64,000 bases of DNA from Chamaea fasciata (lineage: Eukaryota; Chordata; Aves; Passeriformes; Sylviidae): positions 1,302,001-1,366,000 of the forward strand of contig JARCOQ010000012.1 of the NCBI GenBank assembly GCA_029207755.1, written 5' to 3'. The translations under genes and the position numbers were made by a program. Below the pieces are notes generated by a model, which was not told the DNA's origin, ran no database searches, and saw only the letters and a program-made list of their open reading frames with translations. This document shows, in pieces, positions 52,500-64,000 of the stretch (the stretch's first letter is position 1; every line of letters starts with the position of its first letter).

Positions 52500-52752
52500 A
52501 CTCAGAGCACTGCACACAAGCTTTAATCCTTTAATCAGAATGGTTATTATTAGGGAACATGTAATGACATAAAATATTATTATTTATTTATAAAGCAAGA
52601 AAAGAGCATTATCAAGCATAAAGGGATGATAAAGGGAAAGTGCAGCTAAATCAGTCGATTTTACTTGTCTTCCATACAGAAGTGACATACATACTATCAG
52701 TCTTCTATGATTTTAAAATGTGTAATAGAATTATTGAAACATGCTAATTTTC

Positions 52753-52911
52753 TGCATAAAAAAAGTTATCTGACTTTTGAAAGTAGGTTTTGAATACTAC
52801 TGTGACCAAGTGATTTTTAAAGCACTTGATAAAAATATTGAAATATGCAAATGAATTGCATGAAAGAAAGCTCTCTGACTTCTGAAAGTAAGTTCTGAAT
52901 ACCACTGTGAC
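52753..52911 (+). repeat. Diverged direct duplication, about 54 bp, offset 104-105
   Basis: The segment 52753-52806 and the segment 52857-52911 align with one 1-nt gap and roughly 8 substitutions. Shared cores include TCTGACTT, TGAAAGTA and ACTGTGAC. Most differences are transitions, as expected for an old tandem duplication. The octamer at 52845-52852 lies between the copies. Confidence 0.8.
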
Positions 52912-53220
52912 TTGTACATGTGTCCCATGTATGTGTGAGTTGGAATATTTTACTCCACTAAAGTAGAACCCTATAAAATCTTTTGGGTTTGACTGTAAGA
53001 TGCACTTGTACAGACAGTAATTGGCCTGTTACAGAGATATTAATTAACTTGTTAGAAATGTTTTCTTTATTAATGAGAAATTCACACATACTATTTAAAT
53101 TAATTTGTATAGTTTAAAATTAATTTATTGTGGCCTTCGATGACCTCAAATCTACTAAGACAAAGCTGGAGTATTGTACTAACTGTTAAACCATTCATTA
53201 AACATTTTATGCAAATAGTG

Positions 53221-53236
53221 TTTGTTTATAAACAAA
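53221..53236. promoter_or_regulatory. Perfect forkhead-type palindrome
   Basis: TTTGTTTATAAACAAA is its own reverse complement and presents two TGTTTA cores head to head, 5 bp after an ATGCAAAT octamer. The symmetry is exact over 16 bp. Confidence 0.45.
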
Positions 53237-53547
53237 TTAACTGCAAGGATTTTCAAAACAGGTGCTGTGTTGTGAATGCGTACTAAATGATGTGGTACTG
53301 AAAGAATTAATTAGACCTTCAGATGTAATTAGTTGCAATAATTTGCGTGATTAGCGGCTTGGTTAAGAAGTAAGACACACACATTGTAATGCATGGAAGA
53401 GTCACTGCAGTAGCTTTGTCTTTCACACGGTGAAGATGAGATTTCCTCATGTTTAGGAAATTTTTCAAAAAATTGCTGACATAGCTGGAGTTAATTGCCA
53501 AGTATCCTGTAGGGGGTAACGTGGTTTTTTTCTCCCTTGGCTTGTTG

Positions 53548-53563
53548 CAATGCATATGCATTG
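53548..53563. promoter_or_regulatory. Perfect POU dimer (MORE-type) palindrome
   Basis: CAATGCATATGCATTG is exactly self-complementary and includes ATGCATATGCAT, the published MORE consensus for POU-domain homodimers. An outer GTTGC/GCAAC pair (53544-53548 and 53567-53571) continues the symmetry with a 3-bp slip. Confidence 0.45.
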
Positions 53564-56500
53564 GAAGCAACACCATTTGTTTGTACCTCAATGAATTTTT
53601 AAAACAGGAGGCTGTTAACCCTAGATCTTCAAGTCTCCAGAGGAAGAACTGATACTTAACATGTTCGGGGTTAAAAGATGGGCTGTGTAAGCCATATGAA
53701 ACAGGTCCAGTGTTTCAAGATCAGTTCTAAATGTTCATGTAATTTTTCTCCCCTTGCAACCACAGTTCTGACTTTTCTTCTTGTGCGTCCAGCAATGCAG
53801 TCAACCGTTGGAGGTGCATGGAGAACGCCTTGGAAACTGGCATTAGTCAAAACCAATTAAAAAGAAAGTCATGATTACTGATGCTTAATTTATGACGATC
53901 GCATCCCTAGTTATAATAAATGTACAGTACCTTTGTGGCTTGCAAGAAAGCTTTTTCCTCTTGATAATGCCTTGATGCCCCGCGACAATGTTAGAGAGTG
54001 GGTTTGAAATGAATTAACGTGGGGACTAGATCTTTGTTTTACATGCTTGAGAAAGGTGGATTGACGGTGAACCACAATAGATTCACTTTAGTGGTCACTG
54101 GAAATTGCTGTTGCTTTGCTATTTGAAAAGAGAAGCCTGAAGATTTTGTGCCTTGAGCCTTCCAGAATGCACAAATATTAAAGAAAAGCACACTTTGACA
54201 AAATTTGTTCTCTGGCAGTGCCCTCTTAATAGTTAGAAACACACTTCGGGGGGCCTGCATGTGTATTTTGGAAGAACAGGTATGTTCTCTGTGAAACACG
54301 TTGACAGAAAAAGCAAAGGTTTCTAGGTACAAGTTAAAGAAAAGTACGGAAGAAAAAGAAACAAAGGAAGTTTGTTAAATCAGTTATAAAGTAAATAAGT
54401 GAAATCAGCAGTGTAGAAAATATGAGGTGAAGAGAGGCTTCTCAGAATAACAGACTTGCCCGTGGTGAGTGTTGGAAGCGTTCTATAGAGGTGATGTTGA
54501 ATGATCCAAGGAATGTGAATTTAAGCTCTTTTAATGCAGAATTTTGTTTGATTAGATTAAGTGATGGCAGTTTGGGAGATGAGATGTGGGGGGACTTTGT
54601 TTCATCTCAGATGGAAGTGGTTGCATTACACCTTGTTTGCTTTATGAATTAATGTAATGATCCTGAGGTGTGAGGGAGAGGAGACCTTGTTCAGAAGCTA
54701 AGCCTTGCTGCAGTTACCAAATTGTTTATGTTCTTTTAAGTTCTTGCCATATGATTTCCAGGAGTTTTTATGTAGCTGCAAATCTGACATAAGCAGCAAG
54801 ACCCAGCAGGAGATCTCTGGTTAAATGATGACCACAATGATGGTGTATTTGGATTAGTGACTGCAAAGTATTACTGGTCACATATCTAAGAGAAAGTAAA
54901 ACCTGAGCTTTTTATTGCGAACTCAGTGTGGAACACAGTTTATCTTAGCACTGAGGCAGAACATAGTGCAGTACTTCTTGCTACTTCTTTTCTCCAACAA
55001 AACAGCTATTTACACTTTTAATTTACACTCTTAACTTTTTTTTTTCTTTTAAAAGCATGGAAGGGAAATTGAATAAAATAAATATTAAAAATGACAAAAA
55101 GAAGAACAAAAAGCGTCATTAACTGCTGCACAGCTGCTGTGTGTCTGCTGTCACGGGGATTACCCTTAATTACTATGGATGAAGTTTGCTATCATTGGTT
55201 CTTTGGATGCCTCACAATTGGTTTATTTTTAAAGGAGTTCTTTCTATGTATGTTTTAATAGAATATGCAGCTGTTAAAGTTTCAAGGAAAGAAGTCACTG
55301 TCTTAGACTTGAAGAGCCTGAAAATCATTTGACAGAGCTAACATAGGGATCCACTTGAATGAATTTATTTTTTTCCTTTCTGTAGTCTGTTTAATTCAGT
55401 CCTTTTAAATGTGATGTTTGCAAAGTAGTCTTTAAAATGGGCTCTTCTCTATTGTGTTTGAATTTGAACAAAATTAACATTTGTGTGTCATCAGTAGCTG
55501 CAATGCATAGCTCAAGGCAATGAGGGATAGAAAGTCAAAGAATATGGGAAATTTGATTAAAATGAATGAGCAGTAGAAGGTCTTAAGGGTGGACATAGCT
55601 TAGTTGTTGATTTATTTGTATTGTTTCTTGAGGCAAAAGAAGCGAATTCCATGGGATGTTTAGAAAATAGCTTGTAAGGGTGAAAATAAAAAGGTGTTTA
55701 AGCCCATAAAATTAGGTGTTAAACAATGCAATCTGGAGACTTCCCTACTTATGTATCTAAATCCTAGTCCCACTTTTTTTAAGGGGGCAGAATGCTGAAT
55801 AGGTAAATGTTCTCTGAGAGAACCTTTCTCCAAAGGGTTTCCCCTGTACCTGGTATGATTCGGGCTCAGTTGGGTATTATAAAGTTGTGTATCACTTTAC
55901 TCACTAGGAGGTGGATTGCTTGGTGGATAATTGCATGGTTTGCAAGACCCCCCTCGTCTTGCATTTTAAGGCCTGACTTTTCGTTTCATCTCAGTATTCT
56001 GTATAGTCCCCATAGCAACTTTTATACCTTTGAGTCTCCTTGATGGATTGATACAGGTGCCTTTTCCATGTTTCAAAAACTTTCTTGACAATATTTTCTT
56101 TCCTTGGTATATAAGAGCTGAAAATCTGAAATGATTTGTCTGCTAGTTTAATGCAGAAGTGCAGTTTTATCAAAAGACTTTAAAAGGAAAAATTGTTTAA
56201 AGTGAAGTCTGAGGCAGAGGACCCGTATTGCTGGTACCTAGTGAAAATCCAGTCCATAGCTTAGTCAAATGAAAGATTCCTAAGTAATTTACCTAACATA
56301 ATAATTTTTGAATTAAAAAAAAAAAAAAGGCAGCTGGATTGTAACACTTTTCAGAAATGACTGTTTTTTTTCTAAAGGAACAGAATAAGGGAAACAATTG
56401 GAAACATTTGAATGTTTGTCAGTGGATATTTATTTCTGACATGGATATTTTTTTTTTCTTAGTCCCTTCTTGTATTCTCAAAATATGAAAATGCAGGTGC

Positions 56501-57741
56501 TTAATGGACCTGGAAAATGTTTTTATAGATTCAGCTCTCCCAGACCCCTTCCCCAACCCCACGAAATAAGCAGCCCTCAGAATCCTAATGGATATGGTTG
56601 TTTGCCAAAGTTATTTTGGGAAATTTGAGAATTCTACTGTTTGTGGAGGAGCCAAAGTTATAACACTGCCCAGATGAGCCCTTCCCATTTCCTTTTAATA
56701 TTTAATGCCAGATAAAGACAGCCTAAAATGAAGAAAAGTTGTTGCTAAACAAATAAAATTATTTTAAAATATCTCCTCAAACCTGTACGTGATATCTAAT
56801 GCCAAAAATATACAAATGAGCTGTTGAAGTTCTTACAGGAAGGATGATGATGAGTGTAGGATTTTACACTTCAAAGACAAGTTCAGTCTTGGAGCTGGGA
56901 AATGACTTCCTTACGCTGGTCTAAGGTTTTTGTATTTTTGGATCATAAAGAGCTTCATCCACAGAAGGCTCTTCTCCCATCGTAGTGAATATGGAACCAT
57001 TTCCCAAGGAAATATGTGAAATGCCCGTTTATAGAGGGACGAAGCTGACTCAGAAAGCTGAACTGACCGGAGTCATTTCTTGCATTCAGATTGAGAAGGT
57101 CGTGCCACTGTCCTACGTAGAGCAGGTGGAACTTTCATGTAGTCCAAACTGCTTTACATTCACATACTGGTTCAAAATGGGACAATTTCATAATCTGAAA
57201 TATATGTGATTCTGTATGGAGATTTCTTCTGCAATTTTATTTTCTTTTTCATTTCTGAAGATCTAGGAGGATTCCACATGCCCAAATTCTCATATTGCAG
57301 GCTGTCTTGATCTTTTTTCATTTATCTTTTTTCTCATTCTGTCATGAAACCAGGTGTCAGAAGCTTACTTCCTAAGTCCAGACCTCTTTTTCCACTACTT
57401 GCTAAAATAGACAATTAATGCGTTTAACGGTTCGCCATTACCAAGGAATTAAATTTTTGAAACCCAAAGTATTTTTCCTAAATCAAGTTTGTGACATTTC
57501 AGCTCTTTGAAACTTCATAAACATTTTCCAGATACACTTTTGTTTGGCTGAACTCCTTCATAAGTGATCATTGTAAGAGCAACCCTTACAACCTGAGCTT
57601 CTTTTTGTATCCCCAAATTGTTGCCGTGAAAAGAAAAAATGACTACAACCGAAACCATGTTCCTTCAACAGGAAAACGGTATCTCCGGTATAGTTTATGT
57701 GCTGCATTTTTTCATTTTGGGTAATGTCAGAAATACCAGTA

Positions 57742-57756
57742 ACACACACACACACA
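57742..57756. repeat. (AC)n microsatellite
   Basis: Fifteen bases of perfect AC repeat seen directly. Confidence 0.85.
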
Positions 57757-58632
57757 GAGGACTTGAATATTTTACTGGCAGACATGAATATAAAACTATC
57801 AGACCAATGTAACATTTGCCTCTCCTACTCAGATATTAATGTATAGAAGGTGATGGCCTTTGTGTGTTAGGCAGTTTGTAAGGGAAGTGAGATGATGCAC
57901 AATCTAATTTTATGAGTTACGGTCCTCAAATTTGTAATTTTGGTTACAGCTAAATTACTTTGCAGTGAATTTTTCCATTTAAAATACTTAGCCCTGTGAT
58001 GAAACTACTGTACAAATCACTTTGTGATACTGCTGTTCTTCATACCCCTGTACATGTGACAGTTGTTGAAATCCCTCTCTTGTTCCCATGAATTGTAATT
58101 TTATAGTGCGTTTTTCGCTTTATTGGAATTTTCCATAAGCATAGGATTTTATGCTCTGAAACCAGCTGTAAACAATCCTGTAATTTTTAAACACACAAAG
58201 AAAGCTGTGGTAATATTTTTTCCAGTGCTCCTATATGCCTGAATTGGAGAGCCTTGGTCTATCCTTCCTTTCCTTTTCTAAGTACTCTGGACTGCTGGAA
58301 GCAGAAACTTCACCAAGAGAAAGTCTCAGACAACTATTGGCAGCAAACTACCAGCAGGTCACTGGTATTTTATATTTTATTTTGCTTTTAGTGAGATTCA
58401 GAAATGAAAATCTTCAGGTGCAGTTGGCTGCTCAGTGTGTATTGTCCCTATTTGCTGTACGGCTGAAGTCTCAAGAAGTTTTAGGGAAGCATGGTTGGAT
58501 TAATCAAGGAGTAATCACCAGTTGAACGATCTCCTTGTGTGTTGGAATGGCAGGTTTCAGTTGGTCTAAACAAGGTTAAGTTTTAAATGGATTCTGTGAA
58601 ATTAAAGTCTTGACCATCCCTATGAGGGCAAA

Positions 58633-58666
58633 GCTTCCCTGGGAGCTGGAGCCTGGGCAGGGAAGC
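58633..58666. repeat. GC-rich 9-bp hairpin
   Basis: Arms GCTTCCCTG and CAGGGAAGC are exact reverse complements around a 16-base loop. Too short for a microRNA precursor; possible chance structure in a GC-rich spot. Confidence 0.65.
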
Positions 58667-61600
58667 CAAGCATGGATCACTTTGTGCCTTTGTCCATTTT
58701 ATCTTCTCCTCAAATACCTGCAACAAATTAAAAGGCCGCAGCTTTTTGCAGTAGCTGGGGTTTTGTGGCCACTGAAGAATTCGTTTCACACAAGGCACAT
58801 TTCTGTTTCCAGTTTAGAAATAAGAAAGGTGGAGAGACCTGAGGTCAGCTCATCTTGTTTTCATATGGGTGGAACTCCCGGCTAACCAGGAATGATGGAA
58901 AAATTGAAGTGTTGTCAACTTTTTAGTCGAGAATACTGCTAGGTACTTATGAATAGAGCAGTACATATAATTGACTTCCCCTTCTTGGCTGAATAAAGAC
59001 CCAGAAAAATATTTTGAGTCTTTCGCAACTATTTTTTCTGACAAATGTGAAATTGCTTCGTTTACTTTAATTCTTTCACTTGAACATCCCAAATGAAAGC
59101 AATTTCACAATTTCAGTTGAAATTAAACTGCATTTCTTTTTTGATCAAAACCAACCCCTTTACCCCTAGGCAAATCAAAACAATTTGTAAAGTACCTGTC
59201 CAATATTCCTAATTCTTCCCATCAAATGTGGCAAAGAATGTGGCTATGAAGTGGAGATGTCTTTTTTAGTGACTGAACTGAACCCAGGGGTGCCCGTGAG
59301 CTGCCGGTTCATGTTTCATGCACGTTGTGACTCTGCAAAAGTTTTCCAGAGTTCAGAGGCTTTGTGTTTTAAATTAATCTGTGACAAAGAAGACCATGTA
59401 AATGCAAACCTGTCTGTAGTAAACCATAAACCCAGTATAAAACAGTGGATAAAATGACTCTCAAGCAAAGGAAAAAAGAGAGAGGAGTATCATATTCTCC
59501 CGGGGAAATTTTGGAGGCAAAATAGAAGTGCTCTTATTGGAATTCATCCAATCTACAGTTGAATAGTGTATACTGTGACAAATACATTGTCAACATCTGA
59601 ATATTTATGATAGCAATAGTAATGATTAAAAGAACCATGGAAATATTTAATGAGCCCAAGCCAGTGCAACCACAGTTTGTCTCATTGCAAGGTTGGCACT
59701 GTCAGCTGCAGCGACAGCATTGTTTGTTAACAGTCCCAGATATTGGTTCAATGCAAACAAGGTAAAAACAATCTCCGGAGAGTGAGAAAATAGTGTTGGT
59801 GCAAAATGAAGATGTTTTACACAGCCTCCATGCGCAGAGGTCCTGATCAGTTCTGACAGAGTAAGAAAACCAAGACTGAAGTATTGGAGCTAAAGAGTTT
59901 TTCTTAATTGACATGGATGCTTCTGATTTGAATTTTGAGGTAATTTGCTACATCAAAGCATATTTGGAAAAACTGTTGCTAGACAGAATAATTTCAGGCT
60001 TTTCCTACATGTGCCACATCAGACTTCAATTTCATTCTTGGTTTTAAACTTCTTTACTGTCATAAATGAAATACTGTATTTTCAAAAATGAACATAAATT
60101 CGGGTTTGGCATGAGCCATGGTAAGTCCCATTGACTTTGGTGAGATTACATGAGATTTCCATGGAGAGAACTGTGCCTGATATATTCATCAGATCCTATT
60201 TCTCTGTTTAGGTTCTTTACAGTGAAGCTTCTCTCAAAGTATTGGGTACCTTTGTTTGAATAGTATTGTTCTCAAAACTAAAGCGCGTGTTCCCCTGACA
60301 GACATTTTACAAGCAAATAGTTTTGTATTGCTATAAATACTTTGTGTCTTAGAAATGCACTGTTTGCTATCATGGAGATCATAATTTCTGTCAGCTGAAT
60401 TTGCTCCAGATGATAGAGAAATTACAGGCTACGATATGTGATCAAACAGCAATATGGAAATCTTAAATAGAATGCGCCCTAAGGACAAAGGCTGGTTAAG
60501 ACTATGGGGGATAGAATAAATGGGAGTTTTAGTAAAGCTATCTCTGATTCCAACAGATAAATTATGCTCTGCCTTTTTTGTATCTCTTTGGGACTGTACT
60601 ACATAAATTATGACCAAGTATAATTTAGGCTTTCAGCCTATATTTCTGAACATCCATCTTGTACATTTTAAGTACAAAATTACCATTTTGCAGAAATATG
60701 AAATTGAGACAAATTTTTTTTTCATCTGTGCATTTAACTTCTGCATACTTGATAGCAGCCAAAGGGTTGGAGAGGACCTCATTACTATCCAGAGGGTGAT
60801 GTTGGCCAGGTAGATTGCATAACTGTGTTAAGATCTACATAAACATGAAGTTTGGGGGACAGAAAAGTGTAGAATTGGTTATTATTTCAGAATAGATTTT
60901 TACTGCGGCTTTAAGTAACATGCTTTTCTGAATAAAAGGCAATAATCCTTTGGAAATCCAAATTCTTTACTTGCTATCGATTACATTAAAAAAGTTATAT
61001 ATAACACTTCCTTTTGAAGTACAGTTGCAGTTGCGTGACCTGAGCTTTGGCCCACCTGGAGAGCAGGGAGTGCAGACCTTCAGGGCACTTCTGAGGTCAC
61101 AGTGTGCATGGGAAGGTCAATGTGTGTGTAGGAATAAAGCAATCGATCCTAAGAGCCCGATTTTCTATCATTCATTCCAGCACTACATTCTGTAGCTTGA
61201 ATTTCTTTATTGAATCACGTGGGAATTGTAGACTTCATTTCTCCCATTGCAGTATGGAACGTTGTAACACTAACAGGAATTCTGAAAGCAGGAATAACTA
61301 CATGGTTCATCCTGGTGAGGGTGCCTACATGTCTTGCACAGGGATAGACTACAGAAAAAGGAAACTCCTCTTTTGAGGCAGCTCAACTTGCAAGAAATGA
61401 GTGTTTTTGGCAATGAAGACCAATTTAAAACTGACTCAAGTTAACTTTAAACAACATGCTTATAGCTTGCAATGAAATTTTTTAATCCACAGGAACAGAG
61501 GACAGCCCCTTTAGATCTGATGTAACTTTTTCTGTATTTAGTGTAAGAACTATCCATCACTTTTGCTCATGCACACAAGGGCTACATTTGTACTTTGCAA

Positions 61601-62377
61601 AGGTTTGAAACCATAAGGCTTGGTAGATATGTGCGGCAAGGTGAGTTTATTTGGCTGGGTTTTGCATCTATCTGATGATCACAGCTTTGGGAATTCAGCA
61701 ATATCTCATGAGGTGGGAAAAAAGGAATAGAGAAAATGTCTGTTGTAGAAATGAAATGAATAATAGTGCTGTAGAAGAAAATCCTTCCCCTAAAACACAA
61801 TAGGCCAGTTTTTCTCAGTTACAGATTTCCTATCCATTAACTTGCTCTGCTCATATGTACAGTGTTGGGCCGTTGCAATGTTTACCTTTTTCTGTAATTG
61901 ATATTCCATTTAAATCCACTGGCATTCACTGGACTGCTGCCTTTCCCTGCTTTCTTCAGTAAGTAGAAGCAAAACTGAAACTCAAGCAGTAATGCTAATT
62001 GCTAATAAAGATTTTAATGGCAATCACTTTAACTGATGGTAGAGATTAGTCTACTATCACAGACACCATCAGAGGCAGCACCAATGGCTTGTCGCCTCAC
62101 CTTCTGTAAGGAAAAAAAAGGTGTTTCTGTTATCTGTGTGAAACAGTGGAATATTTAAGTTTGAATAGTGTGAGAATGTTGTAGATTCAATCATAATTTT
62201 CACCTGTTTTTCATTAGAAAAAGTAAATTGCATAGAGGAATAACAGAAAGCAAGATTTCAGTACTGCTGTCCTCCATTGTTTAGCCTTTTTCAACAACTT
62301 CTAAAGTCAAAATGGAATATAAAATGGAGTTCTTTCCCTGGCTCTTTAATGAACTTTTAAAAAATATAGTCTTTATC

Positions 62378-62406
62378 ATTTATTTATTTAATTATTTATT
62401 TTTTTC
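62378..62406. repeat. (TTTA)n-like low-complexity stretch
   Basis: Repeated ATTT units with one TTAA interruption, ending in a T run. Confidence 0.8.
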
Positions 62407-64000
62407 ACTGAAAAAATGAACGATATTGGAGAAGGAAATTGTTTCACTCCAGGACTGCTGTCACCTTGCTGTTGCAAGATTGTATTTTATGGGACAGGAC
62501 TAAACATTTTTCTTTGAACTGTGCATTACATCCTCAGTAGTTACGTTTACTTTTGTTACTCTGTCTCCTGAAGTTCTTTTGGTCAAAGACCCAATTGTTT
62601 AAGGATATTACCATTGACATTACACTGTAATCTTAGTTTTTCAGGAGGTAATCTCATTTCTTCCTTCACTAGTCAGGTTTCTTCCCAAAATAATGTAACA
62701 TCTACAGACCTTGTCATTGATTTTTGCAAATCATGACTGGGAAGATGATCTTGTGTCAGAGGTCAGACTGTTCCAATGTGTGGTAGAAGAGGATAAAATG
62801 AATTCTGTTAAATATTACAAGCTCCTTTTGTCATTAATTATACCGTGCATTTTAATTTTTTGGTCAGGAGCTTTTAAAACCAACATCTGAATACAAAAGG
62901 AGGTCTGAGTTAGCTACAATAGGGTTAAATTCTATTCGAGTTTTTACAGAGTGATTTCATGTCCAGAGAGCCTTCAAATCAGGATGTGTAACATTTATCT
63001 GCCTAAAATTAAAAGGAAATGAAAGAGATTTATTAGGGCTTGTTTCTTGAAGATGGTTCTCCATTTTTGGATTGGTTGAATGATTGAGGATAAAAGGCTT
63101 TCATAACGATGTTGCAGTGTACAAATGAGCTCTAGCCAGAAGTGCTGTCCTAAATGCTGCTGACTTAAGGATAAAAGTACCAAGAAGGCAGGATGGCCTC
63201 TCTGCATTTAAAATTGTAACCAGAATCCTCTTCTAAAATTCTAATTTGACGGGTGTATTTAAAGGCTGGGGTAATTGTCTCTATGTGAAATATGATGTGT
63301 TTGGACTGAAGTTTAAGGAAAGAAAATTTAAAAATGGTCAAATGAATTTTGAGATACCAGCAGGGTGATCATCAGTAAAACTGGTGGTGTGGGCAGCAGT
63401 TTTTGGTCTGAAGGCATCCCGAAAGGACAGAGCTGTTTTTAGAGAATGTGGGGCAAAAAACCCAAATGGTGTAAGTGAAGCTAGGGAGAAATATGTACAT
63501 CTTTACCCTGAAAGCCTTGTTTTCTTTAGACATTTTAGACATTCTGGTTATAAATCCTTTCTTAAGATGTGAAGGAGAAATTCAGCATTCAAAAAATCAG
63601 TGCATATACAAAAATACAGAAGTATATTGGAAACGTGAGCATCATAAATTCCACTCTCCTCGCATAAATATGGATTATTTTTTTGCAAGTAACAAGAAAA
63701 GTTATGTGCCTCATAATATCACAATTCCAACCGAAAAAGAATTTCAATTTTGTCATTGGCTGTTGTTCTTGAAGAGCTTCTTGATAAAAAAGACACACTG
63801 TAAAATATATTGATATCAGTTCCCTAGGCAAGAGCTCAAATTTTCTTGTAACTCCATCAGAATGATCACATAATGATAGTAGGAACAGTTCTGTAATTTG
63901 CCATGACCTATAGATAAATGTTATTTCTGTTTCCTGACATAGAACCCCTTTTGCCAAATTCTACTTTTAATACCCAAATCAGCTGTTTAACTGCAATCTG

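Larger units (their letters stand above)
52500..53600. promoter_or_regulatory. Candidate enhancer: POU, forkhead and homeodomain motif cluster
   Basis: Seen directly: octamers ATGCAAAT at 52845-52852 and 53209-53216; a perfect 16-bp forkhead-type palindrome TTTGTTTATAAACAAA at 53221-53236; a perfect 16-bp palindrome CAATGCATATGCATTG at 53548-53563, which contains the POU dimer site ATGCATATGCAT (MORE); many TTAATTAA/ATTAATT cores between 53040 and 53130; and a diverged local duplication at 52753-52911. POU, FOX and homeodomain factors are known to recognise these cores. That the segment is an enhancer is inference. Confidence 0.4.
53601..64000. other. Non-coding stretch, no gene seen
   Basis: AT-rich with (AC)n at 57742-57756, an ATTT-rich stretch at 62378-62406 and a 9-bp GC hairpin at 58633-58666. 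Frames up to 122 codons (63589-63957 -) have no recognisable domain. A short stretch at 60768-60800 faintly resembles a reversed CR1 end but is too degenerate to call. Confidence 0.7.

Noticed and set aside
58235..58525. 96-codon plus frame with leucine-rich helix-like composition and AG/GT sites
   Set aside because: The implied internal intron would be about 37 bp, too short, and no family is recognised.
60768..60800. GGGTTGGAGAGGACCTCATTACTATCCAG-like stretch resembling a reversed CR1 end
   Set aside because: Only a loose match over about 30 bp; no flanking CR1 sequence.
63589..63957. 122-codon minus-strand frame
   Set aside because: No domain; a 112-codon plus frame overlaps it, which suggests chance.
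1..64000. Possible CRISPR array, operon, phage or prokaryotic elements
   Set aside because: No spaced direct repeats, no gene-dense coding; composition and repeats are those of a vertebrate nuclear genome.

Overview
The window looks like AT-rich, CpG-poor vertebrate nuclear DNA, most likely from a bird. The bird call rests on two repeats: a decayed endogenous-retrovirus LTR of a type common in avian genomes (33916-34530), and inside it the 3' end of a CR1 LINE (about 34232-34287) with the avian-style ending 'gatcttagaggtcccttccaacct'. I recognise no protein-coding gene, tRNA, rRNA, snRNA or known microRNA. The longest open frames (147 codons or fewer) show no family, no domain and no codon structure, so I treat them as chance. 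The window is best read as intron or intergenic (gene-desert) sequence.

Layout. 1-7000 is featureless apart from homopolymers and one inverted repeat. 7010-7300 is a candidate regulatory element with a palindromic octamer. 7301-15100 is plain, with a TA microsatellite near 9.44 kb. 15130-15480 is an unassigned GC-richer block, followed by a 39-T run. 16141-16205 is a small TAAT/ATTA-rich tandem motif. 17950-18240 carries a CpG-bearing patch and a perfect 11-bp hairpin that resembles ancient exapted repeats. 18648-18966 is a candidate minus-strand exon. 22800-22930 is rich in TGAC motifs. 25929-26116 is a long pyrimidine/T-G low-complexity tract with a 20-C run. 30940-31300 is a small orphan CpG-rich patch. 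33916-34530 is the LTR with its nested CR1. 37967-38167 is the best candidate exon, on the minus strand. 47700-47870 is a GC-rich patch with three perfect palindromes. 52500-53600 is the densest regulatory-looking segment: POU octamers, a perfect MORE-type POU palindrome, a perfect forkhead palindrome and a diverged local duplication.

How it may work together (inference). If the window is functional, it is probably through cis-regulatory elements for a developmental gene outside the window, since POU, homeodomain and forkhead-like motifs recur. A spliced minus-strand non-coding RNA is also possible. Neither is shown by the sequence alone. Alignment to other birds and RNA-seq would decide. I found no convincing new biological system.
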